Of a DNA stretch of 64,000 bases, positions 41,769-50,956 are shown piece after piece. The notes beneath the pieces are model-generated. The model ran no database searches and was not told the origin of the DNA. It worked only from the letters and a program-made list of their open reading frames with translations. Origin of the DNA: Nitrososphaerota archaeon (GTDB lineage Archaea > Thermoproteota > Nitrososphaeria > Nitrososphaerales > Gagatemarchaeaceae); assembly GCA_029785825.1 (NCBI GenBank), contig JAFLYY010000001.1:899374-963373 (forward strand). Reading direction: 5' to 3'. Position numbers and translations under genes: made by a program. Within the stretch, counting starts at the first letter, position 1; each line of letters opens with the position of its first letter.

Positions 41769-42392
41769 TTACGCCCACGATACTTGTAGGTCGAAGGTCA
41801 CGGTATTCGCAGCTGTCGCGCCGGACGCAGCGTGGGCAACCACTTCGATGTAGTTGCTGGTGCTAGCAGTTAGCGAATACGGGAAAGTAACTGCTCCGGT
41901 CCCGGTGGGAGGTGTGGTTGACGTTATCGCATAAAGCTCGCAATTCGATGATGTTGGAGCGTTTGTTTGGGTAGGACAGTAGTAGACATCGATCACGCCT
42001 AGTGAAGAACTTGCGTCCACTATGTTTGAGATGCTGAAAGAGACGATGTTATGTGCGGATGATCCCGCGTTGGTGACGTTCAGGAGGTCGGTGTAGTATA
42101 TGCTAGGCTGCGGACTTTCAGTTGCCGATGGGAAGAAGGTGATTCCGATGGTCGCGAAGTCGTTCGTTGGCGAGAGGGTGACCGTAGGGTGGTAGGACGA
42201 GGCGCTCGAGGCGTCAAACCCAACCGCGAACTTGACGTCGGGTGTGGCGACTGTTGCTGTCGCGCTTCCGTAGTAGATGACGAAGACTGATGCGCTGGCT
42301 GTGGCTACTAGTCCGGTTATGATGAGGACGGGAAGGATCTTCCCGAGCTTCGAACCGTACAGTGCTTTGATTGCCTTCTTGAAGGAGGCCAT
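41769..42392 (-). CDS. Secreted TasA/camelysin-like small surface protein, paralogue
   Basis: A 207-residue protein with a basic start (SFKKAIKALYGSKLGKI), signal helix LPVLIITGLVATASASVF and a beta-rich mature part rich in Ser/Thr/Ala, with two cysteines in DVYYCPTQTNAPTSSNC. Clear paralogue of the next gene downstream, 86 bp away. ATG 42392 has a TATA-like CATAAAAGTTTATC about 33-46 bp upstream, so this promoter probably drives both small genes. Confidence 0.7.
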   Translation of the reverse strand: MASFKKAIKALYGSKLGKILPVLIITGLVATASASVFVIYYGSATATVATPDVKFAVGFDASSASSYHPTVTLSPTNDFATIGITFFPSATESPQPSIYYTDLLNVTNAGSSAHNIVSFSISNIVDASSSLGVIDVYYCPTQTNAPTSSNCELYAITSTTPPTGTGAVTFPYSLTASTSNYIEVVAHAASGATAANTVTFDLQVSWA

Positions 42393-42873
42393 GAATTCGT
42401 CAATCGCCCATTCTGGTTCGCTGATAAACTTTTATGGAGGGATAGTCAAGATTTTTCCTCGATTATTTGGTGGGTTCAGCAAACGCGTAGGCTCTGGCTT
42501 ATTGTCTCATGTGATATTCAGTTCATGGACGAAGCTTTGCGAGCCTCGCGCAGCAGTAAACTCAGGCCAATGACTCAACTTACTTTGACAATGGGTTTAC
42601 AAGTTTCGCGAGCAAGCGTCAGGCCAGGTTTCGGTCGCGACCTCCTCGACCAGATCCAGTACGAGGCCCTGCTGCACCGAGTCCTGGCGCGCGTCAAGAA
42701 CCGTCCCCAGGGCTTTGGTCGGAGCGCGGAACCCGTCGCCTCGACCCTGCAGCCAAAGAAGGGCGGGACCCCCCGACCCCCTGCTGGATCCCTCCTCTGT
42801 CCGCGTCTCTGTTGACGGTTGGGTTCCCCGACCACTCCTCTTCCATGCTGGCCGGAGCGTCGACGGCGCACAG
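42393..42873. other. Gene-free stretch at the border of the glycan island
   Basis: Contains the TATA-like CATAAAAGTTTATC (about 42425-42438) of the surface-protein gene on the minus strand. The rest has frames on both strands with no family resemblance. Base composition becomes visibly more AT-rich from here on. Confidence 0.4.
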
Positions 42874-43310
42874 CCTGAAGGGTTCGTGCTCTGGATGACA
42901 GGGCTACCCGGCTCGGGCAAGTCGACCATAGCGCAACTCCGGAGCAGGCGGCTCAGAGAGGATCATGGGCGGAACGTGGAGGTCCTCGACGGGGATGAAG
43001 TCAGGAAGGGCTTGTCATGTGACCTCGGCCTTTCCAAAGAGGACAGAGAGGAGCACAAACGAAGGGCATCCACGTTGCCAAAGTCCTTTCCAGGAACAGG
43101 GCGATCGTGATCTCGGCCCTCATCGCGTCCTACAGGGCCTCGAGGGCGGCCGCCAAGGAGATAATAGAGCCAGAGAGGTTTCTCGGGGCATACATCAAGG
43201 CGCCCCTTGAGGTCTGCGAGGCGAGGAACCCGAAGGGACTGTATGCGAAGGTCTTCTTGCCCAGAGGAACACACACTCAAACCCTTTTCTACCGTCGTTC
43301 TGAGCTTCAG
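42874..43310 (+). pseudogene. cysC: Broken APS kinase gene (cysC)
   Basis: The first part codes GFVLWMTGLPGSGKSTIAQL (Walker A GLPGSGKST) and VRKGLSCDLGLSKEDREEHK, diagnostic of adenylylsulfate kinase. Around 43062-43070 the frame shifts by one base; the continuation AKVLSRNRAIVISALIASYR and APLEVCEARNPKGLYAKV matches the rest of CysC in another frame. After GLYAK the normal end (about 25 residues) is replaced by unrelated residues. So the gene is frameshifted and truncated. APS kinase makes PAPS for sulfation; it stands immediately before the sulfoquinovose synthase gene. Confidence 0.8.
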
Positions 43311-43315
43311 CACCC

Positions 43316-44506
43316 TTGAGGATACTCATTGCTGGGATGGACGGGTATCTTGGATGGTCGCTCGCATTGCATCTAGCCAAGCGAGGACACGAGGTGGCTG
43401 GCTTCGACAACTTATCCCGCAGGTCGCTGGTCGCCGAGATCGGTTCGCAGAGCATGACCCCAATACTGGGTATGGAGAACAGGCTGGAGGCGGCCAAGGA
43501 GGTTCACGATTTCGACATCGGGTTTGGGCACGGGAGCACGCTCGACTATGGGTACCTCAGAGATGTCTTGAAGGAGTTCAAGCCGGAGGCAATCGTTGAT
43601 CTCGCGGAGATGCCTTCTGCACCCTACAGCATGATAGACAGGGAGCATGCAGTCTTCACTCAGACGAACAACGTCATCGGGACCCTCAATCTGCTCTTCG
43701 AGATGAAAGAGAACACAAGGGGTGCCCACCTAGTCAAGCTTGGGACGATGGGGGAGTACGGCACCCCAAACGTAGCTATCCCTGAGGGGTTCTTCGAAGT
43801 CGAGTACCGTGGAAGAAAGGACATACTGACCTTCCCGCGTCAGGCTGGATCGTGGTATCACTGGAGCAAAGTCCATGACACCGGGAACATCGCGTTCGCA
43901 TGTAAAATCTGGGGGCTACGTTCGACAGACATAATGCAAGGGGTCGTCTACGGGACGCGTACCCCCGAAATGACCGATGACAGGCTTCTAACAAGATTCG
44001 ATTTCGATGAAGCATTTGGAACCGCGATTAACAGGTTCTGCGCCCAAGCCGCAATCGAATACCCAATCAGCCCCTACGGGACCGGCCAGATGCGACGGGG
44101 GTTCATTGCCCTGGTAGATTCTATCCAGTGCATGACTATAGCCATCGAGCACCCACCCGAGGAGGAGGAATACAGAGTATTCAACCAACTGGATGAGGTC
44201 TATGGGATCGGCGAGTTGGCCAACAAGGTGGCCACGGTGGCAAGAAACAAGTTCGGCCTGAAGGGCGAAATATCGTACGTTAAGGACCCGAGAATGGAGG
44301 CCCAAGAGCACTTTTATGAAGTGGACCACGAACAACTGAAGAACTTGGGGTTCAAGCCCACCAGGACTTTGTTGGCTGAGCTTGAGATTATACTTGGAGA
44401 CTGTATGAAGTACAAGAGTCGGATAGTTGAGAAGAAGGAGCACATCAATCCTACAATCACTTGGAATAAGGGAAAAGAACAAGGCAATCTGCTAGGCCAT
44501 ATATGA
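43316..44506 (+). CDS. UDP-sulfoquinovose synthase (SQD1/Agl3-like)
   Basis: A 396-residue extended short-chain dehydrogenase. The NAD motif is AGMDGYLGWSLALHLAKRGH with GxxGxxG at residues 7-13, catalytic SWYHWSKVHD (Y-x3-K), and the family-specific DLAEMPSAPYSMID, KLGTMGEYGTPNVAIPEGFF and YGTGQMRRGFIALVDS. SQD1 enzymes join UDP-glucose and sulfite to give UDP-sulfoquinovose; in Sulfolobus the homologue Agl3 supplies sulfoquinovose to the S-layer N-glycan. TTG start. It heads the glycan island here, so a sulfonated surface sugar is likely. Sulfite could come from AprBA in the upstream sulfur island. Confidence 0.9.
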   Translation: MRILIAGMDGYLGWSLALHLAKRGHEVAGFDNLSRRSLVAEIGSQSMTPILGMENRLEAAKEVHDFDIGFGHGSTLDYGYLRDVLKEFKPEAIVDLAEMPSAPYSMIDREHAVFTQTNNVIGTLNLLFEMKENTRGAHLVKLGTMGEYGTPNVAIPEGFFEVEYRGRKDILTFPRQAGSWYHWSKVHDTGNIAFACKIWGLRSTDIMQGVVYGTRTPEMTDDRLLTRFDFDEAFGTAINRFCAQAAIEYPISPYGTGQMRRGFIALVDSIQCMTIAIEHPPEEEEYRVFNQLDEVYGIGELANKVATVARNKFGLKGEISYVKDPRMEAQEHFYEVDHEQLKNLGFKPTRTLLAELEIILGDCMKYKSRIVEKKEHINPTITWNKGKEQGNLLGHI

Positions 44507-44893
44507 CTCTCGTCAAACTACATTCAGAGAATGGACCTTTTGAGGAAGCAACGTCCGCTTCACCTCGCTCGTAAAAGAAAAGGAGTGCCACGGTGGGCAC
44601 GTTCTCTTGCAGGGCCCGGACTGACACCAAGGTTAGTAGGTTGGAGAGATATAGGCGAGAGGGAGACACCCAGCGCTCAGGGGTTCATTCCCTGTCCGCA
44701 TTGGGGAGTACGAATCCGCAGTTGAACTGTCCGCTTCCCCTCTCACGCTTCGCTTGGGAATCAGACTCGTCGCAGGCACGACCAAGTCCAACCTTACACG
44801 AGGTGCTCCGCGCTATCTTAGCAGCTACTACAGTCACTACTGGTAAGCACGCACATTGGAACATTTAACTCATGGTACGTTGACAAATCACGA
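44507..44893. other. Gene-free stretch
   Basis: No supported gene. Near its right end CATTTAACT (about 44860-44868) is a TATA-like box 26-34 bp before the ATG of the methyltransferase gene. Confidence 0.4.
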
Positions 44894-45733
44894 ATGCAAG
44901 AAGAGAGCACCAGGTACACAGGAGTACCCAATTGGTCTGACTTCCGGGCATTGAGAAGGAGTCAAACGCTCAGAATCTTAGAGGAATATTCGAACGAATT
45001 CTTACGAGCCAATGCGAGCGTTACCAACTTGTACAAATGGTCTCTTGATCCGTTACATCACTGGAGCCGTCTCTGGGAGTATCCCTACTGTTGGCGGATT
45101 CTTCGCGCTTACTCTGCCGGTCGAACCGTTCGCATCCTAGATGCGGGGTGTGGTTGGACATTCTTCCCGTATTTTCTCAGCGCCAAACTGCCACGCAGCA
45201 CCGTCGTCGGATGTGATTCTGACAGCAACCTCAGCCAGTTGTTCAATTACTCCAACGCTAGAATGAGATGCACCGTCGACTTTGATGTCGAGAGTCTTGA
45301 AGAACTTGCATACCCCGATGCTAGTTTTGACGTCGTGTACTGCATTTCGGTCCTCGAACACCTTAGAGAGCGCAACAAAGCGCTAGGGGAACTAAAGAGG
45401 GTGCTGAGAAAGGGCGGGTTGCTTCTGCTTACTTATGACATTTCACCGGATGGCTTGAGTGACATACCAATTGCCGAAGCAAGACAGCTTCTAGAGCGGC
45501 TGCAGAAAGAATTTTCCCCTGTCGGTAACTATTCCTTGCGACTCATTTCAACGCAAAAAGGAATCTTGGGCAGATTCCCCATGCGGACCCCTTCTGAACT
45601 CTTTGCAACTTGCGTCCGCTTCGTTAATCGCGATATCAGATGGGATCACTTGGTCAGTTCATTCGGCCTCACCTTTCACCGGCGTGGTTTCCAAGGAAAG
45701 ACTATCTTCGCAGGCGCGTTTCTCCGCGACTAG
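44894..45733 (+). CDS. Class I SAM-dependent methyltransferase
   Basis: A 279-residue protein. Motif I is ILDAGCGWTFFPYFL, followed by VVGCDSDSNLSQL (acidic loop), FDVVYCISVLEHL (motif IV region) and LKRVLRKGGLLLLTYD, the usual Methyltransf_11 order. The substrate is unknown; position inside the glycan island suggests a sugar or lipid-linked intermediate. Its codon use is more AT-rich than the sulfur island. A leaderless-type promoter precedes it. Confidence 0.82.
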   Translation: MQEESTRYTGVPNWSDFRALRRSQTLRILEEYSNEFLRANASVTNLYKWSLDPLHHWSRLWEYPYCWRILRAYSAGRTVRILDAGCGWTFFPYFLSAKLPRSTVVGCDSDSNLSQLFNYSNARMRCTVDFDVESLEELAYPDASFDVVYCISVLEHLRERNKALGELKRVLRKGGLLLLTYDISPDGLSDIPIAEARQLLERLQKEFSPVGNYSLRLISTQKGILGRFPMRTPSELFATCVRFVNRDIRWDHLVSSFGLTFHRRGFQGKTIFAGAFLRD

Positions 45734-45982
45734 CTCTAGCTTTTGGCAGTTGGATAAGACGCCCGATCGTGAGCAAGCCTGGGCCCTCGAGTTCAATAAA
45801 CGAAAAGTTGATGTAGAGAACTCTCAAATTGGTCTGGCCAGCTGTTCTAGGGCGTTGATGCTCGGGTTAGGTGGACAAGAGCCCTGGCTATGCCGGCAAG
45901 GAAAGCCACGATCGTAGCACGCAATACCTAGAACTCGGACTCTAGCTCTTCTATCAGTCGAATTTGCCTTTACAAGCTTATG

Positions 45983-47006
45983 CAAGGCCGTGCTGTGTTG
46001 CACGATTTGACTTCATGAACGAGTAATCATGGTTCAAGTGTGCTTGTACGTATCAGACGCTCTCCGAACTCATGTCGACGACAGACAGGGACTGGCACAG
46101 GTACAACGAGGCTCTGGTGAGGAGGGGGGAGCTGAACCTCGACTCCTCCGTCGTGGAGGAGTGGAAGACCGAGCTGAAGAAGGCTAACGACGGCAAGGTG
46201 GGGGAGCCCTACCGCTACCCCGAGTCGTACATCAGGTTCCTGGCGTTCGTCCGGCTGCTCTTCCACCAGCCCTACAGGCAGACCGAGGGGTTCGTCCACT
46301 CCCTCTCCAGGTTCGTGGACGGCCTCCACGCTCCTGACTACTCCACCATAGACAGGAGGGCGAACCGCCTTCGGGTCGACCTGGACGAGTCGCTCGTCAG
46401 GTCGAACGACCCCGTCAGCATCGCGGTGGACGCATCAGGGGTCAAGGTCCACAACGGAGGGGACTGGATCCGACGCGTCTGGAAGGTGAAGAAGGGGCAC
46501 CTGAAGATACACTTCGCAGTCGACGTGAAGACAGGGCAGGTGGTATCCATGGACGTGTCGTCGGAGAAGGTCGGTGACGGGAGACGGCTGAAGAGGCTGG
46601 CGAGGAGGGTCCTGGCGGACGAGGCGTACGACTCGAAGGCCAACTTCAACTTCCTCGCTGGGGAAGGGATCGAGCCCGTCATCAGGCTGGCCAAGAACTC
46701 GGTCCCGAAGTGCAACGGCTCCTACGCCAGGAAGAAGGCAGTCATAGAGCAGCAGGCCTTCAGACCGAAGGCCTGGTCGAGGATACACAGGTTCGGGCAT
46801 AGGTGGATGGTCGAGGGGGCCTTCTCGTGCATCAAACGCATCTTCGGGGAGTACGTCACGGCCAGGGAGTTCGTCAACATGGCCAGGGAGATGGCCATGA
46901 AGGCGTACATCTACAACGGGTTCATCGCGGCGAGGTAGAGCGAGGGGCCAGAAGCCCAGCCACGACCATGCCCGGTCATGGATTCGTGCAACGCAGCACA
47001 AGTCCG
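45983..47006. mobile_element. IS5-family (ISH1-like) insertion sequence, decayed copy
   Basis: The element spans 45991-46998 (1008 bp). Terminal inverted repeats are TGCTGTGTTGCACGA (left) and, inverted at the right, TGCTGCGTTGCACGA, 14 of 15 matching. The flanks CAAGGCCG (45983-45990) and CAAGTCCG (46999-47006) look like an 8-bp target duplication with one later mutation, so the insertion is not recent. Confidence 0.7.
46072..46938 (+). CDS. IS5/ISH1-like DDE transposase
   Basis: A 288-residue transposase. Catalytic residues lie in VSIAVDASGVKVH (first D), VLADEAYDSKANF (second D) and HRWMVEGAFSCIKRIFGEYV (E, with the R-x-x-x-E pattern Y/R...E of IS5-type enzymes). Compared with the relative at 60819 it lacks about nine residues between the first and second aspartate (DGRRLKRLARRVLADEAY against DGKMLEPLVQ...MIGDGAY), which may impair it. 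The gene is GC-rich, unlike the AT-richer genes around it. Confidence 0.85.
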   Translation: MSTTDRDWHRYNEALVRRGELNLDSSVVEEWKTELKKANDGKVGEPYRYPESYIRFLAFVRLLFHQPYRQTEGFVHSLSRFVDGLHAPDYSTIDRRANRLRVDLDESLVRSNDPVSIAVDASGVKVHNGGDWIRRVWKVKKGHLKIHFAVDVKTGQVVSMDVSSEKVGDGRRLKRLARRVLADEAYDSKANFNFLAGEGIEPVIRLAKNSVPKCNGSYARKKAVIEQQAFRPKAWSRIHRFGHRWMVEGAFSCIKRIFGEYVTAREFVNMAREMAMKAYIYNGFIAAR

Positions 47007-47018
47007 GCGTAAGGTTTA

Positions 47019-48071
47019 CTACTCTAGTACGGACTCGTACACAGCCCTGAGCGATTCTGCCACGGCTTCCCATCTGCATCGGGTAAGAATGCTGGCCTTC
47101 AATGCGAGATTCCTGGGAGCCGACCTCGCTTCCTTAAGGCCATTCATTATAGACTCGACAGACCCAGGATTGACATAGATAGCTTTGTCAGAGAAATACT
47201 CGGTAGTGCTTCCTCGATTCGTCAGCACGAGTTTGCAGCCTGCGACTGCGGCCTCAAGCGCAGCAAGGCCCGGCGTCTCGAGCCAGCTGGGTAGAGCAAA
47301 CACTGATGCGGCTGCATAACAAGACAAAAGGAGGGGAGAGTCGTGCTCGATGTCAGTAAGAAAGAGAACTTTACCACCTTGAGCTTCGCGGAGGCACCGG
47401 TCGTAGTACGCGTGTTCTATTGGTTTTCCAACAACAACCAGAGGGATTCCCAGCCTCTTGCACGCATTAATCAGTCGAAGTGTATTCTTTCTAGCACAGA
47501 TATTCGCAACGGTAAGAACAAATTCTTCGAGATTGTACTGATTTCTGAATACATCTGGTCTGGCGTCGGCAAACCTAGCATCCACACCCGCCGGAATCAC
47601 CTCAAATTGCGCGGAAGTGGGGAATTCCGCGCGCAAGACTTCTTCTTCCAGTCGTGAATTGGTCGTAATGACGCGGGAATACGACATCAGCATGGCTGCC
47701 GGGTCAAATGGCAAAGGTTCCGCAATTCTGAAGTAAAGGCGACTCCGACGTCCTAGACGCAGGGCCCTCTGAATCAACCGACTTAACCTGGCATTAGGAT
47801 ATTCATTGAGGAGTTCGTCTGTCGGCCAATATACGGGCTGAAGGATTATAGGAATCCCTAATCTGCGTGTGAACCGTGCGATTTCAAGGTTCGAGAGCCT
47901 GAACTGGTAGAGATGAACCAAGTCAAAGTCCCGGATTTTGTCGGCAACAGGGTTGAATAGTTCGACTTCAACGCCTATTCTTGAAAGATAATCCTTCTTC
48001 TTCAGAACCGCAACTTCTCCCCCACCTGCCACCTGGAAGTCTGATGTGCCAGTTACGAACAAGACCCTCAT
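47019..48071 (-). CDS. Glycosyltransferase family 4
   Basis: A 350-residue GT-B enzyme. N-terminal MRVLFVTGTSDFQVAGGGEV and DFDLVHLYQF mark the acceptor half; FEVIPAGVDARFA and FALPSWLETPGLAALEAAVA (the E-x7-E donor-binding motif) mark the GT4 donor half. It should add a sugar from a nucleotide donor to a growing glycan at the inner membrane. The 3' end lies only 13 bp from the insertion site of the IS element, which has not interrupted it. Confidence 0.88.
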   Translation of the reverse strand: MRVLFVTGTSDFQVAGGGEVAVLKKKDYLSRIGVEVELFNPVADKIRDFDLVHLYQFRLSNLEIARFTRRLGIPIILQPVYWPTDELLNEYPNARLSRLIQRALRLGRRSRLYFRIAEPLPFDPAAMLMSYSRVITTNSRLEEEVLRAEFPTSAQFEVIPAGVDARFADARPDVFRNQYNLEEFVLTVANICARKNTLRLINACKRLGIPLVVVGKPIEHAYYDRCLREAQGGKVLFLTDIEHDSPLLLSCYAAASVFALPSWLETPGLAALEAAVAGCKLVLTNRGSTTEYFSDKAIYVNPGSVESIMNGLKEARSAPRNLALKASILTRCRWEAVAESLRAVYESVLE

Positions 48072-48269
48072 ACGCAGGATGTTGCTGCAGAACGGCGTTA
48101 TGAAAAGGGTTCCTACGCCGCGAGCACAGCCCCGGTTACTCCCGTGAATCGCTTAGAGAAACCATAACAGGGAGAATTACCAATTCCAGACGGAGTCTCA
48201 TTTGGGCAAGCCTCGTCTCTGGCCAGACGCCAACCCATGGTGGAACGGCAAGTCTCACTGCTGACATGG

Positions 48270-49430
48270 TCACGCTTTACTCACTCGTCCGTCGTGCATG
48301 TGCCGTCCTCCGAATAGTTCGTTGTCTAGAATTGACACAATTCTCTTCGCAGCACCAGGGGCATAAGGGTTGCGCCACGAACGGTCGTTCAGCATTTGAT
48401 TCCTGCATCCGTCAAGGAATGGAGTTCGATCTAGACCCGTGACAACATTAGCCCCCACTTTGACGGTCTCAGGACGTTCCGTATTATCACGGATTGTCAC
48501 ACAAGGGACGCGTAGGATGCACGCTTCTTCCTGGATTCCACCGCTATCAGTGATAACGAACGAAGCGTTGTCAAGAAGGTTCAGAAAATCCAAGTATCCT
48601 AGGGCAGGGAGCACAACCACGGATTGGGGAACCGATAAGTTGAATTGTTTGATTCTCCTCTCGGTTCTGGGATGAACACTGAAGATAACTGGTAGTTTGA
48701 TATGGTCGACTAATTCAGCAAGAAGAGAAGACAAGAGCCTTAGTCTTTGCGGGTTGTCCACGTTTTCTTCCCGATGCGCGGTAAGGACGATGAACTCTTT
48801 TGGTGAGAGATGTAAATGCGTCAAGATTGTGCTCTTCGCTTGAGCCGTTTCTCTGTTTTGGATGACTGCATCAGCTATAGTATTCCCAACCACGTAGATG
48901 CGTCCACGTACCCTATCTCTGATTAGATTTTGACGGGCCCCTGTGGTTGGGGCAAACAAGTATTCGGAGATGTGGTCAAGCATTACACGATTGTGTTCTT
49001 CAGGCATCCGCCAGTCGTTACTTCGTAACCCGGCCTCGATGTGACCAACCATTATGCCAAGTTTCCGCGCCGCGAGACCTCCCGCCAGATTCGTGTTAGC
49101 GTCGCCTCCCACCAACGTACACGTAGGTCTTTCTTTCAGGAGAGCGTTCTCGACACCAGTGAGCATTATTGACGTCTGTTCTCCATGGAAATACGACTCG
49201 TCGACACCTTCAACGTGATACTCAGGGCGTGGCAATTCGAGGTCTGAGAATAGATCTTCGCTCATGTTGCGCGAATAGTGTTGACCTGTGTGGACGACGA
49301 AAAACTTCATTCCGCGATTATCAAGTTCCTTGATGATTGGGCTCATCTTGATTATTCCAGGACGGGTCCCTAGTACCACGCAGATGGAATCACCTAGTTC
49401 GTCCCGAGTCAAGACTTTCATTACTTTCAT
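48270..49430 (-). CDS. wecB: UDP-GlcNAc 2-epimerase (WecB-like)
   Basis: About 386 residues from ATG 49430 (the frame extends to 49493). Family blocks are CVVLGTRPGIIKMSPIIKEL, FVVHTGQHYSRNMSEDLF, VGHIEAGLRSNDWRMPEEHN, LTAHREENVDNPQRL and ITDSGGIQEEACILRVPCVT. The enzyme makes UDP-ManNAc or a related sugar. One of two such genes in the island; this one keeps the catalytic D-x-x-x and E residues but shows RPGIIK where RPEIIK is usual, so an acidic residue near the N-terminus is lost. Confidence 0.87.
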   Translation of the reverse strand: MKVMKVLTRDELGDSICVVLGTRPGIIKMSPIIKELDNRGMKFFVVHTGQHYSRNMSEDLFSDLELPRPEYHVEGVDESYFHGEQTSIMLTGVENALLKERPTCTLVGGDANTNLAGGLAARKLGIMVGHIEAGLRSNDWRMPEEHNRVMLDHISEYLFAPTTGARQNLIRDRVRGRIYVVGNTIADAVIQNRETAQAKSTILTHLHLSPKEFIVLTAHREENVDNPQRLRLLSSLLAELVDHIKLPVIFSVHPRTERRIKQFNLSVPQSVVVLPALGYLDFLNLLDNASFVITDSGGIQEEACILRVPCVTIRDNTERPETVKVGANVVTGLDRTPFLDGCRNQMLNDRSWRNPYAPGAAKRIVSILDNELFGGRHMHDGRVSKA

Positions 49431-49600
49431 TGATCGTAGTCGCTTGTCCTCGCAGTTCCCCTGAAAAAAAGATAATCCGACCCATTTCGCCACGGACCCG
49501 TTCCTATTGTAGAACTACCGTGTCGTGGGTCTAGCGGGTTACGATACCGACTCCCGATGCTGCCTTCGTTGAGCATGACGTGAATAAGATGTCACTGCCC

Positions 49601-50389
49601 CTATTGATTCGTGGGAGTCACATAATTGAAGGCTCGGCCAATCATATATTGGGACCCCAGAACGGGATAGGGCACTAATTTACCCATACCCTCCGAGTTA
49701 AACTCGTTTACTGCTGCTAGGACCCCCCTTCGGGGGTCGCCTCTGAAGACCCAAATGCCATCGAAGTAGAACGGAGTGCCGTCTCTGAGAATCGGCCGAA
49801 GCCAGCTCAACACTTCTTTCGCGGAGCTGTAGTAGTCTACATCCACTGTGACGACCGAGGGAGGACGGCTCCTCAGGGTCTCACTCAGAGCAGGTGTGAG
49901 AGAGTCAGTAAAGAAACCGGGGACAAAATGGACGTTGTCTTGTTCGGGGCCAATCCCAAGCCGCCTGAGCAGTCGTTTAATTTCAGGGACAGAATGCCGA
50001 AACGCTCCTGGGCCGAAGTACGCGAAGTCGCCCTTCCAGTCCATCTTCGGGGGAAGACCTTGGAAGCTGTCAAAGAGGTAGATGTGGCAGTCGCGGGTAT
50101 TTACTATCGAGTCATAGCAGAGAGACTGAAGCGCCTTAATATATCTGAAAAGCGTTCCTCCCCACCCGACTCCGAACTCGTAATAGATGGGCGTCAAGTC
50201 ACCCAGTATGGCCTGATCTCTCAATGCCTCATAGAACCACGACCTCAGAGGGTCGATGTCCAGCCTCTTACCGACGCATTCGGCTAGCCGGACACCTACA
50301 ATGGGACTTGAAGTACTCACGAGAGATGATAAGAGCCCAGAATAGAAACTGATTCTTTGGCGAGAGCCACTGTCATAAGGTTCGGACAT
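49601..50389 (-). CDS. TylF/MycF-type O-methyltransferase
   Basis: A 262-residue macrocin-O-methyltransferase-family protein: YYEFGVGWGGTLFRYI binds S-adenosylmethionine, HIYLFDSFQGLPPKM and VVTVDVDYYSSAKEVLSWLR hold the metal/sugar-binding acidic residues. Such enzymes O-methylate sugars, so it probably caps or decorates the surface glycan. No close neighbour on either side. Confidence 0.85.
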   Translation of the reverse strand: MSEPYDSGSRQRISFYSGLLSSLVSTSSPIVGVRLAECVGKRLDIDPLRSWFYEALRDQAILGDLTPIYYEFGVGWGGTLFRYIKALQSLCYDSIVNTRDCHIYLFDSFQGLPPKMDWKGDFAYFGPGAFRHSVPEIKRLLRRLGIGPEQDNVHFVPGFFTDSLTPALSETLRSRPPSVVTVDVDYYSSAKEVLSWLRPILRDGTPFYFDGIWVFRGDPRRGVLAAVNEFNSEGMGKLVPYPVLGSQYMIGRAFNYVTPTNQ

Positions 50390-50956
50390 GGGCGCCTTAG
50401 TAGTATCCCATGCCTGCCCAAGGTATAACCTTTGACCTTCCTGGCGCCCTCAGAAGATTCGCCCTACTCTGTCCGCAAAGCGCCAGGAAGGCCAGTTCCA
50501 ATAGCTCTAGTTAGACCTCGACCTTTGCACTCCTCCGGCATAGCCCATATCCACCAAGAGGTGGATAGCGCGCTGCTTCTCCTCAAGGAGTTGCTCCCTC
50601 GGCCCGCGGACATCCTTCTTGACCTGCTTGAGATCCCTAGTCTCCAGCATTTCGGATGGAAAGACACGTGGTGACGTTGTCGGAGCCTTGATTTGACCCT
50701 ACATCCTTGGCGGTCCAGAGAACCCCGGAGTCAGAGAAACAAGATGTCGACTTGTTGCGTGGAATTCACGGCATTAGAGAGCCACCAAGACTCTCACAGT
50801 GGTGGGGAAGGAGAGACAACCACCGAGCTCCCAAAGCTACTTGGCTCTCTTCGTCTTCCATTGATATGAACAGCTGAATTGTTCACTCATTCAACCTGAA
50901 TGAAGATGTATTGAAAAACTGCCTGATTGTCAGAAAAGTTGCGGAGAACATACCTT
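50390..50956. other. Gene-free stretch
   Basis: No supported gene. A minus-strand frame from about 50652 reads MLETRDLKQVKKDVRGPREQ and then LLVDMGYA before a stop; it looks protein-like but I cannot assign it, and it may be a relic. Confidence 0.35.
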
